A stretch of DNA of 64,000 nucleotides from Trypanosoma brucei gambiense DAL972 (Eukaryota > Euglenozoa > Kinetoplastea > Trypanosomatida > Trypanosomatidae), in assembly GCF_000210295.1 (NCBI RefSeq), contig NC_026744.1, forward strand, positions 3,348,001-3,412,000. The letters run 5' to 3'. Below the pieces are notes generated by a model. It was given only the letters and a program-made list of their open reading frames with translations. It did not search any database and was not told where the DNA came from. The translations under genes and the position numbers were made by a program. Positions 10,188 through 19,305 of this stretch are shown piece after piece; position 1 is the first letter of the stretch; every line of letters starts with the position of its first letter.

Positions 10188-10625
10188 ATGGCCGCAACAA
10201 ACTCACCCACAGAAGAGGAAGTTGTTATGCGCTACCAGCAGCTCCGTCAAGAGTGCCTCGCCATGGACTCACGCATCTCCGAACTGGAGAACGAGCTGCA
10301 TGAGCACCAGTTGGTGGCGGATACTCTCAAGCCACTGAACGGTGATCGCCGGTGTCATCGCCTTGTGGGTGGGGCGCTCATTGAACGCACAGTTGCAGAT
10401 ATATTACCCGAGCTTGTGGAAAATATTAAGGGTATCGAGGAGGCGTTAGCGCAGCTGAACAAGATGCTGACAGAAAAGCAAGCAGCGATGGACGAATACG
10501 CGAGGAAGCATGGTGTGACCGTAGCCCAGCGGCAGGGTCAGACCCCCGCTGGTGGAGGTGGCGCCAATAGCGATGAAGGGGAAAAGAAGCCGATGGGCGC
10601 AGACAGCAGGGGTGTTCTGGTATGA
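10188..10625 (+). CDS. PFD2: Prefoldin subunit 2 (beta-type)
   Basis: A 145-aa protein with the beta-prefoldin plan: an N-terminal coiled-coil helix (EEVVMRYQQLRQECLAMDSR, continuing ISELENELHEHQ), a central hairpin with TLKPLNGDRRCHRLVGGALIER, and a C-terminal coiled-coil helix (LVENIKGIEEALAQLNKMLT). The RxCHRLVGG segment is diagnostic of subunit 2. Prefoldin is a cytosolic hexameric chaperone that delivers unfolded actin and tubulin to the CCT chaperonin. The frame extends eight codons upstream to a GTG, but the ATG at 10188 is the first eukaryotic start and gives the usual length. The Gly/Ala-rich C-terminal tail is species-specific. Confidence 0.92.
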   Translation: MAATNSPTEEEVVMRYQQLRQECLAMDSRISELENELHEHQLVADTLKPLNGDRRCHRLVGGALIERTVADILPELVENIKGIEEALAQLNKMLTEKQAAMDEYARKHGVTVAQRQGQTPAGGGGANSDEGEKKPMGADSRGVLV

Positions 10626-11135
10626 GTGGTGTCCAGGGAAAGAGGTCGGCGGTGAGTCGTATAGAGTTGCGTCTGCATTTACGTGACAAATGCATATATC
10701 ATTCGAGAACCCACACATATACGCGTGCCGGCGAAGGGTTTGAGCGAAAAGAGAGGGATGGGCTGCCGACGGAGGCCGGCGAGAAGGTGCCTGTGTGGCG
10801 ACCCCCTGACGGGTTCCCATCGCCGGTGACTTGGTCGGGGAGGAGCTCTCTTTCCTGTGGTTTGAAAAAAAAAAAAAGAAGTAATAATAATAGTAGGTAA
10901 TGGGTCCATACGCTAAGGGAGGTGCTCCCCTCCTCTTGTTCTTTTTTTCTTTAAACGGCCAATGGCAACTGTCGAGAGTGCAACCTTTGTTGTTGCTGTT
11001 GTTTCTTTGGCTGATGCGTGTTTCCACGATCAACTCTTCACATTAGCGCCTACGCACATTTGTACATGACGCGTTTTTTTTTCCCCCTTCTGCCTGCTCA
11101 CATTTCCCCTCCCCTTTTATCTAGGCTTTGGAAAT
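10626..11135 (+). other. Intergenic region, no gene seen
   Basis: About 510 nt without a supported gene. It contains an A-run at 10865-10877 and a strong pyrimidine tract at the end. Confidence 0.7.
11074..11124 (+). promoter_or_regulatory. Strong predicted trans-splice acceptor
   Basis: An almost uninterrupted pyrimidine tract (T9, then CCCCCTTCTGCCTGCTC and CCCCTCCCCTTTTATC) ends in CTAG at 11121-11124. This leaves an 11-nt 5' UTR before the ATG at 11136. It is the clearest acceptor on the + strand. Confidence 0.7.
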
Positions 11136-12191
11136 ATGCAGGTTAGCGACGGCAATCCTGCCATGCCTCCACTGAGCGTCATCAAATGGTGGTATGAAAA
11201 AGATGATGAGCAACGGCGGGCCTTTCTAGCGGCGGATAATATTTCTGAAAAGGTGCAACAAAACATTCGCGCAGTCGAGTGCTTTGCCGAACAGCACAGT
11301 TATTACATTATGTGCGAGACAAAGTTAGCGATACGACCCCTTCCCCCACTCTCACCGCAACCAAATCAACCGCGCTCTCGTGCATGGCTCGGTGATGTCG
11401 CTTCAGTGTGGTTACCATGTCCCGTACATGCCATCATGGATTACGGCGGGAGGTATCAGACGACAGAGCAGAGGGAGGCGCGCCGCAAAGAGGCGGAGCG
11501 GCTCATTAGCATTATATACTCACGAACAGCTTCTGTACTGCATAGCTACTGCGGGGCCCAACAGGAAACGCAGAAGCATGCCAATGGTAAAGACAATTCA
11601 TCGGAGGCGTGGAGGTCCCGCTCGGCTCGCATTCTCGTCGATGTGTTAGTTGAAGCGTCCGTTGCGGCACTGTGCCGGTTGGGTCTCACCGACGAGTTGG
11701 AGGCCATAGAAAAACAAAAATCGAGTAGGAACGAAGCGGCGCTGGAGGCGCGTGAGGCGCCGCTATTCGCTGAAACCCCCAAACCAGTTGGGGCATGTCG
11801 TGCTGAGGCGTGGGGATGTTTAGGTTTGTGGGAGATTTTGCAGTCGAGAGTAGGAGACGTATCGGAGCTGGTGACACTTTTTTCCACCTCGGTTGCTGCA
11901 GCGTCGGGTGCGAAGCGTCCGCGGGTAGACGAGTCGAACAGCAGCCCTCCCGAAGGCACTACAGCAGCGGCAAAGCCGAACCAATGGAAAGTTCTTCGTG
12001 AAGTGTTTTGCTCGCTGGTGCCCGGTACGGATTCGACACACGGCGAGCACGACTCCACTGATGATAATAACAGTAAGAGCCTATCGCTAATTCCTTGCCG
12101 TAAGGCTCAACGTATAACTATTACCGCAGCAGACGTGCGTTGTGGTATTGCGAAGGTGTTGAAGAAACACCGACCGGTGAAGCCTTTATAA
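11136..12191 (+). CDS. Conserved-looking hypothetical protein, 351 aa
   Basis: I do not recognise this protein. It is 351 aa, soluble, with no signal peptide or membrane segment. The N-terminal 100 residues include a WWYEKDDEQRRAF helix and a Pro-rich stretch (RPLPPLSPQPNQPRSR). The middle (about 100-200) is helical, and includes EQREARRKEAERLISIIYSR and a helix ILVDVLVEASVAALCRLGL. The region 200-330 alternates Ala/Glu-rich and polar Ser-rich sequence, and the C-terminus is basic (RCGIAKVLKKHRPVKPL). The start at 11136 is well supported by the acceptor 11 nt upstream. The position inside a + strand gene block and the codon-like composition support a real gene. A histone-fold or TAF-like reading of the C-terminal helix is possible but unsupported. 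Confidence 0.75.
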   Translation: MQVSDGNPAMPPLSVIKWWYEKDDEQRRAFLAADNISEKVQQNIRAVECFAEQHSYYIMCETKLAIRPLPPLSPQPNQPRSRAWLGDVASVWLPCPVHAIMDYGGRYQTTEQREARRKEAERLISIIYSRTASVLHSYCGAQQETQKHANGKDNSSEAWRSRSARILVDVLVEASVAALCRLGLTDELEAIEKQKSSRNEAALEAREAPLFAETPKPVGACRAEAWGCLGLWEILQSRVGDVSELVTLFSTSVAAASGAKRPRVDESNSSPPEGTTAAAKPNQWKVLREVFCSLVPGTDSTHGEHDSTDDNNSKSLSLIPCRKAQRITITAADVRCGIAKVLKKHRPVKPL

Positions 12192-12914
12192 GAAGACAAA
12201 AAGAGATTTATTTCAATAAGCGGATAGGGGAAGGCTACAGCGCCCATACCTTCATCCCCGTATGGGGAAATAAAGGATATACACGAGTTATGGAGCAAGG
12301 CATCTTTTCTTTATTAACCCTTTGTTATTTAAGGGGACCCCCTCCCCTTATCCTCCCATAGGCTTCGGAATAGTGGACACAAGCAGGGTTGCGATGCCTT
12401 GACGCAATGGACTTTGATTTTTGTAGACACCTTAAAGGGAAGGCATTGCTTCGGAGAGGAGCAGCCGAAGATTAAAGTAAAGTGAATAAGGCCACTAAGT
12501 GTTTGTGTGTTTATCTGTGGTTGGAGTGGAGTGGAGTGGATCAACTTACTAACGGTTATCATGAGTGAAACGTGTTGGTAACTGCCATACCCGGAGCACG
12601 TGTCATTAATGATTGTATTGGGTGCAATATGCTGTGGGGTAAATTTGAGTGGGGAATTCGTTGCCGCCTCAACAGGAGATGTGGCTTTTGAGGAACAAGT
12701 GGCGCAAGGCCCAGGCCGCCGGGCGACTTCTTTCCCGCGGTTGTACAACAGAAAAGAAAAAAAAAAAAAAAAGAGGCTCGATTTGTTCGATTGTTTTGTG
12801 TGTAATGGGTGTCGTTCACAGCTAAGTGATCACACAACGACCGCTCTCTGCGTCTCTACCTACACATACAAAAGGCAAAAGATACGATAGCAGGCGTGAA
12901 GAATCACTACCGGC
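12192..12914 (+). other. Intergenic region, no gene seen
   Basis: No supported gene. It holds a short GGAGT tandem run at 12521-12539, an A-run at 12759-12772, and a modest pyrimidine-rich stretch (12842-12860) before AG sites at 12873-12892 that may serve the next gene. Confidence 0.6.
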
Positions 12915-13367
12915 ATGCACTTAACCTTAGGTGTGTTAACGGAGGATGAAGATGCCCGCACTGCCCTCAGTGAAGCTGTAGAAAACCAATGTCTGCCCCG
13001 ATTTGAAAACAACGATGGTCCCCTTTTGGATGTTTGGTTAGGTGAACGAAAACTATTTGGTCTCGTCGAGCGTGTCGCGCCGAATAACTTTCTGCAAGTT
13101 ACCTCTGAGAATGGAGGCACTGCAAAAGGCGAAAGCACTTGTGCGGATGATCCGCACGATATGCGCGTGACAGACAACGTTTCATTTGTTATTCGCCTTT
13201 CATCGGTGCCACATACGTCCCTTCAACCTGGCTTTACTGCGGAAGATGCCTTTGTGAACTGCACGCGCATTGTCATGGCTTATTCGGCACAACTGGAGCG
13301 CGGTGCGTCGGCGGAACTCGTAGGCTCCGACGCAAGCGCTGAGTACATGCGCTTCAAAGAAAAATGA
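12915..13367 (+). CDS. Small hypothetical protein, 150 aa
   Basis: I do not recognise this protein. It is acidic, 150 aa, and starts MHLTLGVLTEDEDARTALSE. It has no signal peptide or membrane segment. Alternating beta-like stretches (LLDVWLGERKLFGLVERV, NNFLQVTS, VSFVIRLSSVP) suggest a small folded domain, followed by a helix (EDAFVNCTRIVMAYSAQLER). The ATG at 12915 is the first in frame after likely splice sites. It is the last clearly coding frame of the + strand block before 3 kb of decayed sequence, so an expressed gene is likely but function is unknown. Confidence 0.65.
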   Translation: MHLTLGVLTEDEDARTALSEAVENQCLPRFENNDGPLLDVWLGERKLFGLVERVAPNNFLQVTSENGGTAKGESTCADDPHDMRVTDNVSFVIRLSSVPHTSLQPGFTAEDAFVNCTRIVMAYSAQLERGASAELVGSDASAEYMRFKEK

Positions 13368-16300
13368 AGGGGAATGCCCCCGCTTGTGCGCATAAATGCG
13401 GGGCCAAATTATTCAACTTTCTTATTCATGGTCGTAACAACCCCTTAATGATCGCACCTGTGAGGGCGCAGCGACCATATGCCACTGCCAACACTGCCCC
13501 AATCCCTTCTTCGTAACATTTTTTTTTCTGTGGTTTTTCCAATGCCGCTTTATGCCTCCCGTAAACCAAGGCTGAAGGGAGATGCATAATTCCAATGGAG
13601 GGTTGCGCATCAGCGCATCCACCGCAGACCCTCAGTCACCCAAGCCTCAAGAACAGAAAGACTCCATACACCTCTGGTCGTGGGAACTGTTCGTGGATGC
13701 AAAAAGGAAGCGTTTCAAGCCTTCGGCGGTAACGGTACCCATCTCCTTTTATCTCCATTACGTAATTCAATCGTTGCATTTCCCTTTGCTGCCGCATGTT
13801 GAAAGCCGCTCTGTTGATGAACACCACTGGCGAGAGAGCTATGGAGTCGGCAGATACACTCACTTGTCATCCCCATAACATTTAGTGGTGCCAGTTAAAC
13901 CCCGCGTATCACAAAAAACCCTCTTTCCGAGTGTCAATGTCCGACGGCAACCCAACACAGCATAGCAGGGTTTCGGCCGCCTTACTCTGATGCCAACATG
14001 ACCGTGAGAAACTGTAGCAACGGCGCAGGCGTCACGCCCTGTGAGACTAGGAGCCCACAACCCACCTTTGAACTTCGGTATTAGAACCGAGGACTTCGGC
14101 CACGTCAACAAGACAACAAACGCAAGCAACCCCCCCCCCCGCATTCCACAACCTGATGGACCCTCATTGACCTTATGAGCGAAGGGACACTCATCGGTGG
14201 CGGTTGGTACTCGGTAGTGAAAAGGAGGGGTTTAAAGGGAGGGATAATCGGCCCTCAAACTTCTAAGTTTTTTTTACTCATCTTGAGCGAAGCCCACATA
14301 ACACCCGGTGTTCATTTAACACAGCGTGGAAAGCTATGGCGCCCGGACGGCTGCACCAGGGTTCTTTTGCTCGTCCCATACAAATTACTCCTTTACCAAA
14401 TCTGCACCGTCCCAAGTTGGTTTCCTCCAGACCTTCCTGGTGATGCCGGCCACCTCAACGTGGTGCCACTCTCGTCCGGTATCCCGTCTTATTGAGGGGA
14501 GCCAAGTGCCTGCAGCGTCTTGCTGGGACACCGTTTTTCACTTGTCGGTCCCTGGGCACGTGGCAGTGTGCCATCAGGAGTATCATCCGCATTGAGATGC
14601 TGCTGTCCAGTTATCGTGTTAGGAGGCTTATTGCCCCACCTGCCGCATGCCGTGCACTGGCAGATCTAAGACAAAAGAAAAATAATATATGGCGAGATGG
14701 TTTAAAGAAGAGACTCTCAGCCACATCTACTGGTAAGAACCAAATCGAGGCGCTTCACGGTGGTGGCCGGTAGTGGCACCAGTGGGGGAGAACTTCCGTG
14801 AAAGCACGATGAAAATTCTAAAAGAAAAAAGGGAATGAGAGATATTCAATAAGGATTTGGAATGCGTTTTGGTCTCGTGTATCTGTGAGGTTCGTTTTTT
14901 GTAGGTGTTTTTTTTTTTTACCGACTTAAGAAGGACGGCCGACACGTTCAATGTGATTTAAGCACCTTTAATGAGACTGGCGTCGGTTCTCCGCGTAACT
15001 GAAACGGAATGCAACTGGTTGAATAAGATGAACTATAGAGGGATGTGCAAAAGGTGGAGGCACTGGTACGGCGCAATGTGTGAAGACGGCATAATGACCC
15101 TACGCCCAAAAATATCGACAAAGTCAGAAACTGTGCTTGACGACGGTTGGGGTGAACGGGTTTGGAAGCCTCGAGGAAGTCACAAGATCGCTTGCAAGGG
15201 CAGGCAACTCTCAGGATGCAAAACCGTGTACGGCAGAGGCGTGCCAAAATATCATCTCCAGAAAACCAGAACACACATGCGGATGGAGTACCAAGGCCCG
15301 CTGGTGGTGACCGCGAGTCTGCCGAAAGCGGCAAACCGGTTAAACGAGATGTGACCGACTTGAGAACCAGCGCACCTCCGCCAAATCAAGGGAACGAGGA
15401 AGATGGCGAACAGGCTGATCATGTCAACACGGACCAACTCCAGGAAGGACGAGAAAAGAGGACGGAAGATACGGCCACTGGAGGCGAGGGGTTCAAGGGG
15501 GGGAAAATAGCATAGCAAACCGATATGAACTGGAAAGCGCTCCGTTTTTCGCTGTATTAAGGCTCACGAACAAATTAACAGTGTGAAAAAGAGTTGCGAG
15601 CTTCGCCCAAGACGTAACCCCGGGGGGGGGTGGAGGTTGCACCGCAGGTAAGTCCAAGGACAGCGCGAATGCAGCGTGGGAAGCAGTGGGGAGCTCGTAA
15701 CGGCCCCAAAGCCCCAGAAAATACCAAGATCAAAGTTAATACTTGCCGCCCCACCCGAAAGTGCATGGACTAAAGATGCCCGGCAGTCCAAACCATGGTA
15801 ATTCCAGGAGGTCGCTATGGCAAAGGTGTATGCATTAGACATAGGGCGGGCAAGTCACCAGGCTGTGTGGGAAAAGGCTTTCGTGCGCCGCGCAGATGAT
15901 GTCCAGTTGGAGGGCGGAATACAATTATTTGGGAAATCAGACTGAGAAAGGTGGCGAAATAGTAATTACAAAAAAAAAAAAACATCGACGGGAAGCACAA
16001 CGGCGTGGGAGGATAACACCCAACATTTGGGGCACCAGGCTGAAGAGGTCCATGCCGACGGTGCACTCGGCTTTTCGACCAAAAAAAGAACGAAACCTGG
16101 TGTGGACGTAAAAGGGTTGGGGTTAGGGGGGAGGGGATGCCGTGCAGCGAAAATTCCGCTCCCCAAAGGGGCTATTACCTCAAACAAGTTCCTAACAATA
16201 GGGACGGTGATATACTGTCTTTCGGCACAAAAGTGTTTATCAACATCCGAAAAAATGCGCACTAACAAAAAATATATATCTCTTGTGCCATTTGAATTAT

Positions 16301-16386
16301 TGATGCGTCGAAGTTGAGAGAGATGGCAGCCGTCTTGGGGATTGCTTTTGAGCGTAATCAGAATTGGAGGTGCGCATTTCTTTGAA
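13368..16386. other. 3 kb decayed region without an intact gene
   Basis: Both strands carry many short frames, none with a convincing domain, and several stretches look like stop-interrupted former coding sequence. Examples are the + frame at 14326-14773 and a hydrophilic Gln/Glu-rich + frame at 15162-15515. C-runs occur near 14132 and G-runs near 15622. In T. brucei, such DNA next to VSG-related genes is often made of degenerate retroposons or surface-protein and RHS pseudogenes. I could not match a segment to any of these with confidence. Confidence 0.5.
15162..15515 (+). pseudogene. Possible remnant frame, hydrophilic, 117 aa
   Basis: An open frame of 117 codons, rich in Gln, Glu, Lys and Arg (QADHVNTDQLQEGREKRTED). 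It has no recognisable domain and no good splice acceptor close to its start. It lies in the decayed stretch upstream of the VSG-related gene. It could be a leftover hydrophilic part of a former surface-protein or RHS gene, or chance. Low confidence. Confidence 0.2.
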
Positions 16387-16415
16387 CCTGTGTCTTTTCC
16401 TTTAACTGTTAATAG
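16387..16415 (+). promoter_or_regulatory. Predicted trans-splice acceptor of the VSG-related gene
   Basis: A pyrimidine-rich tract (TGTGTCTTTTCCTTTAACTG) runs to AATAG with AG at 16414-16415, only 4 nt before the ATG at 16420. A GPI-anchored protein with an ATG this close to the acceptor would have a very short leader. Confidence 0.5.
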
Positions 16416-16419
16416 CAAG

Positions 16420-17682
16420 ATGGAGGGTTTGCGTGGGTGGTGGTGCATCCTATTTGTCGTAACAATCTCTCAAGCTGGTGAAGCACAAGAAAAACCAATT
16501 AACCGGGACGAGTTCGAAGCCCTGTGCCGGTTTATAAATCTCGCGGGAGACAGTGAGACACCAACGAAGGTTGAGAAAAATGTCAAGCGAACAGTGAAGA
16601 AAATTCTAGCCGAAAGTGGGGTGGCCGATAGCGGGAAAAAGGAACTCGAAGATCTGCAAAAGCAAGCAGAGAAGTATCGAGAGGAAAACATGTCATTTTG
16701 GGAAACAGTAGGGATGGGGGAGATAAATAGGAGCTTGACGGACGCACTCTACGGGGAGAACCACAACGCCGTTGTTAAAGCACAAGGGAGTAGAGACCCC
16801 ATCTGCGGCGCCAGAGAGGCGGACGCGGGTACGGAGGCAGGAAAGTCACTGGCGATCGACTTATTTTGCCTATGTTCCACATCGCCAGAACTTCACAACT
16901 TTCAGCAGATTTGCTGCGCCGACTGTCGAGGTGGAGCAAACGACCACCCCTGGATTCCTTCGGAAGATGGGAACCAGAGATGGAAGTTCCTTGCGCAAAA
17001 ATGTGGAGAAACTAATCAAGGTGGAAAGCTCTCAACAGACTCCATTGAGAAGTCAGCCGAATTCTTTTTGAAAACATTGAAAAATCCCTTAGACTCAAGA
17101 GCGGAGGCACGCCGCACAGTGCTAGGAAGCACCAACGGCGATGTTAGCATTAATTGCAACGGTTGGAAAACTTCGGGAAACGGACGGTGCGTCAAATACG
17201 ATCCAAACCACTTAAATGATGGGATCCTGTCAATACCATGGTACGTAAAATTGGCGAAGGCAGCGACCCGAATGGATAAATTAATGGAAGCTGAAAAAAC
17301 GTTGCGTGAGATTCTGGAAAATGTGGAGAAGTTGGAACGAAAGCAAGTCGCAATACCACCCAAACCTGCTGACGAGGGTAATGCCGTCCCGAGCGTCTCA
17401 AAAGACGTCGTAGAAAACAACAATGAAAATTCCGGCGTAAGTAATAATCGTGAGAAAAGAGAAAGCAAAGGTGAACTCAACGAAGAGAAATCACCAGGGA
17501 GTGAAAAGTCGCCGGAGGAAGTCGACTGTGACGGCTGTAAACCCGAAGAAGGGTGTGAGGAGGGAAAGTGTGAAAGCGAAAATGGGAGACACGACTCTGA
17601 AGGCACAAAAAGGCCACCTGTAAAGAGCCATTCTGCAACAATAATCGGTGGTTCGTTGAAGTTTTTTTTGCTTTTGGGATAA
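16420..17682 (+). CDS. VSG-related (VR-type) surface glycoprotein
   Basis: A 420-aa predicted secreted, GPI-anchored protein. The N-terminus is a signal peptide (WWCILFVVTISQAGEAQ). The C-terminus ends in a GPI-addition signal: a Ser-rich site, then the hydrophobic tail IIGGSLKFFLLLG. The ectodomain is helical with paired cysteines (LFCLCSTSPELHNFQQICC) and carries GRCVKYDPN...IPWYVKLAKAA, a motif region seen in VSG and VSG-related proteins. A Lys/Glu-rich linker leads to a short Cys cluster (CDGCKPEEGCEEGKC). VSGs coat the bloodstream parasite; VSG-related proteins are a small diverged set at chromosome-internal sites, of unclear role. The longer frame from 16342 opens on TTG; the ATG at 16420 sits just after a splice acceptor and directly precedes the signal peptide. 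It is the last + strand gene before the strand switch. Confidence 0.8.
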   Translation: MEGLRGWWCILFVVTISQAGEAQEKPINRDEFEALCRFINLAGDSETPTKVEKNVKRTVKKILAESGVADSGKKELEDLQKQAEKYREENMSFWETVGMGEINRSLTDALYGENHNAVVKAQGSRDPICGAREADAGTEAGKSLAIDLFCLCSTSPELHNFQQICCADCRGGANDHPWIPSEDGNQRWKFLAQKCGETNQGGKLSTDSIEKSAEFFLKTLKNPLDSRAEARRTVLGSTNGDVSINCNGWKTSGNGRCVKYDPNHLNDGILSIPWYVKLAKAATRMDKLMEAEKTLREILENVEKLERKQVAIPPKPADEGNAVPSVSKDVVENNNENSGVSNNREKRESKGELNEEKSPGSEKSPEEVDCDGCKPEEGCEEGKCESENGRHDSEGTKRPPVKSHSATIIGGSLKFFLLLG

Positions 17683-19305
17683 AGAGTTCTCCGTAAGCTT
17701 CAAAAGAATAAAAAGGTGGTGAAGGACACAACTCCAGTCACACAAGCGTAAAAATATTAACCACTGTACCATTCCTGAGTTGTGTGATGGGAAATGAGTT
17801 CGTCAACCCAAAGTTTGGAACAAAAATGGCCAACTATCGGGGAGGAGGGAGGCAGCGGGTACCACTGAACCATCTCCCTAGTCGCGGTGGTTCCCAGAAT
17901 ATTTTTTTGACGCGTAATGCGTAAGCCCTATATTATCACCGGAACTGAAAATTTGCTCGAAATATATTGATATTTTTGTTTTAAAGTGCAACGGAAACGA
18001 AACACGACAAGTACGTATTTTTATGAACGTCTAAAAGTTTATCAACTTCTCACATGCAAATTTACTCCCGAAAACAACTATATATAAAATGAAAGTAATT
18101 GCAAATGCGCGAAGAATTTTCTTCTCCTGTCACCAATCACCGCCCCAAAGCGCCCGTTTAGTCCGTGGGAAAAGGGAGGAAACGTCCTTGCAAAAATAAA
18201 AAAACGCCGTGTTGAGACGGTATGAAATACAAGGGTGGAGAAAGACCGCGTCCGTCCGCTAAACATCACCCGTTATTGCGGATTGCGTGTGACACTCTCA
18301 GGAAATGTTTTCGTGTCGGGAATGGGAACGCAGAACAACAACAGCACAGTTTCACATCCCCTGTCTTCTTTAAACGCCCGTATTATGTCAAAAAAAAAAA
18401 AAAAGACAGTACAACTGGAGCGCCGATACGCGTGACGTCAGGGGTAACTCTGTCTCTCTGTTTCGCGTAATCTTATCTTATTAGTGCCATCCGATCCGTG
18501 CCAGCAAGCCGCAACACTCATGTTGATGGAATAACTCCGCCGCCGGCACACCGCCTTCTAAGAACCCGAAAAGGCGGTTTGGAAAATGGATGGTGGGACG
18601 TTCCGCTCGAAGGTTATTTTATCAACAGCTGCAGCCCGGCAAACTTAACATGGCGTTGAATTAACGATAGCTGAGAAACTGCGCGACACTCTTCTCGAAA
18701 CCAACGGACCGCTTCTTTCAGTCCCCTTCGTGTCATTTCATGAAACCCGTCTTGTCCAGATCCCCTCTCGGAATTTCACTGCTCTCCGTCGAAACAGATG
18801 GCGCGAAGCGATCAGAAGCCGGTGGTGGGATTCGGCCACACATCCGCCAAACCTGCCGATGTGATTCGAGTCTCGTTGGGAGGGGGAAGTCACATTATGC
18901 AGGTGGATTTGACCTTATATATCACATTTTTCCTTCCCTTTCCTCACTGATGCTAGCACAGGGGGAACGTGGAGAAAAATGGGGAAATAATGGTGTGTAC
19001 AAAGCTTATTTCCTTGCTTCAGACGAAGGAAGCGGGGGCCCGCGCAGAAGCTTACATGAAAGACGTCCCTGTCAGAACTGCTGGTGTTTCCAAAGGGAGG
19101 GAAAAGACAGACTAGTGAGGCACCCTCCGCCTGTAACGGCACAGTTTGGGAAATCTTTAAAAAAACTCCCCCAGAGGGGGGAGGGGGAAGAAATATAGAG
19201 GGCCACACCCCCTGCCTCTGATACAACATCGTTTCGTCATGACTCCTCCACATGTATGTGTTACACCTTTCATCAGCCTCACGGCGTTTCCAGCAGGGCG
19301 CATAT
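17683..19305. other. Convergent strand-switch region
   Basis: All genes to the left are on +, all to the right on -, so two transcription units meet head-on here. In T. brucei such regions act as RNA polymerase II termination zones. The sequence is AT-rich at 17900-18100 and has A13 at 18391-18403. It contains TGATATTTTTGTTTTAAA (17968-17985), a weak resemblance to the conserved 16-mer of VSG 3' UTRs. I see no tRNA, snRNA or protein gene in it. Confidence 0.7.
18550..18578. other. Short inverted repeat in the strand-switch region
   Basis: ACCGCCTT at 18550-18557 is the exact reverse complement of AAGGCGGT at 18571-18578. That gives an 8-bp GC-rich stem with a 13-nt loop. Function unknown; chance is possible. 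Confidence 0.4.

Noticed and set aside
13582..14773. Possible ingi/RIME retroposon remnant
   Set aside because: Stop-interrupted frames are present, but I could not recognise reverse transcriptase, endonuclease or the usual element ends.
17968..17985. Possible VSG 3' UTR 16-mer
   Set aside because: The match to TGATATATTTTAACAC is only partial in an AT-rich region, so I do not call it a conserved element.
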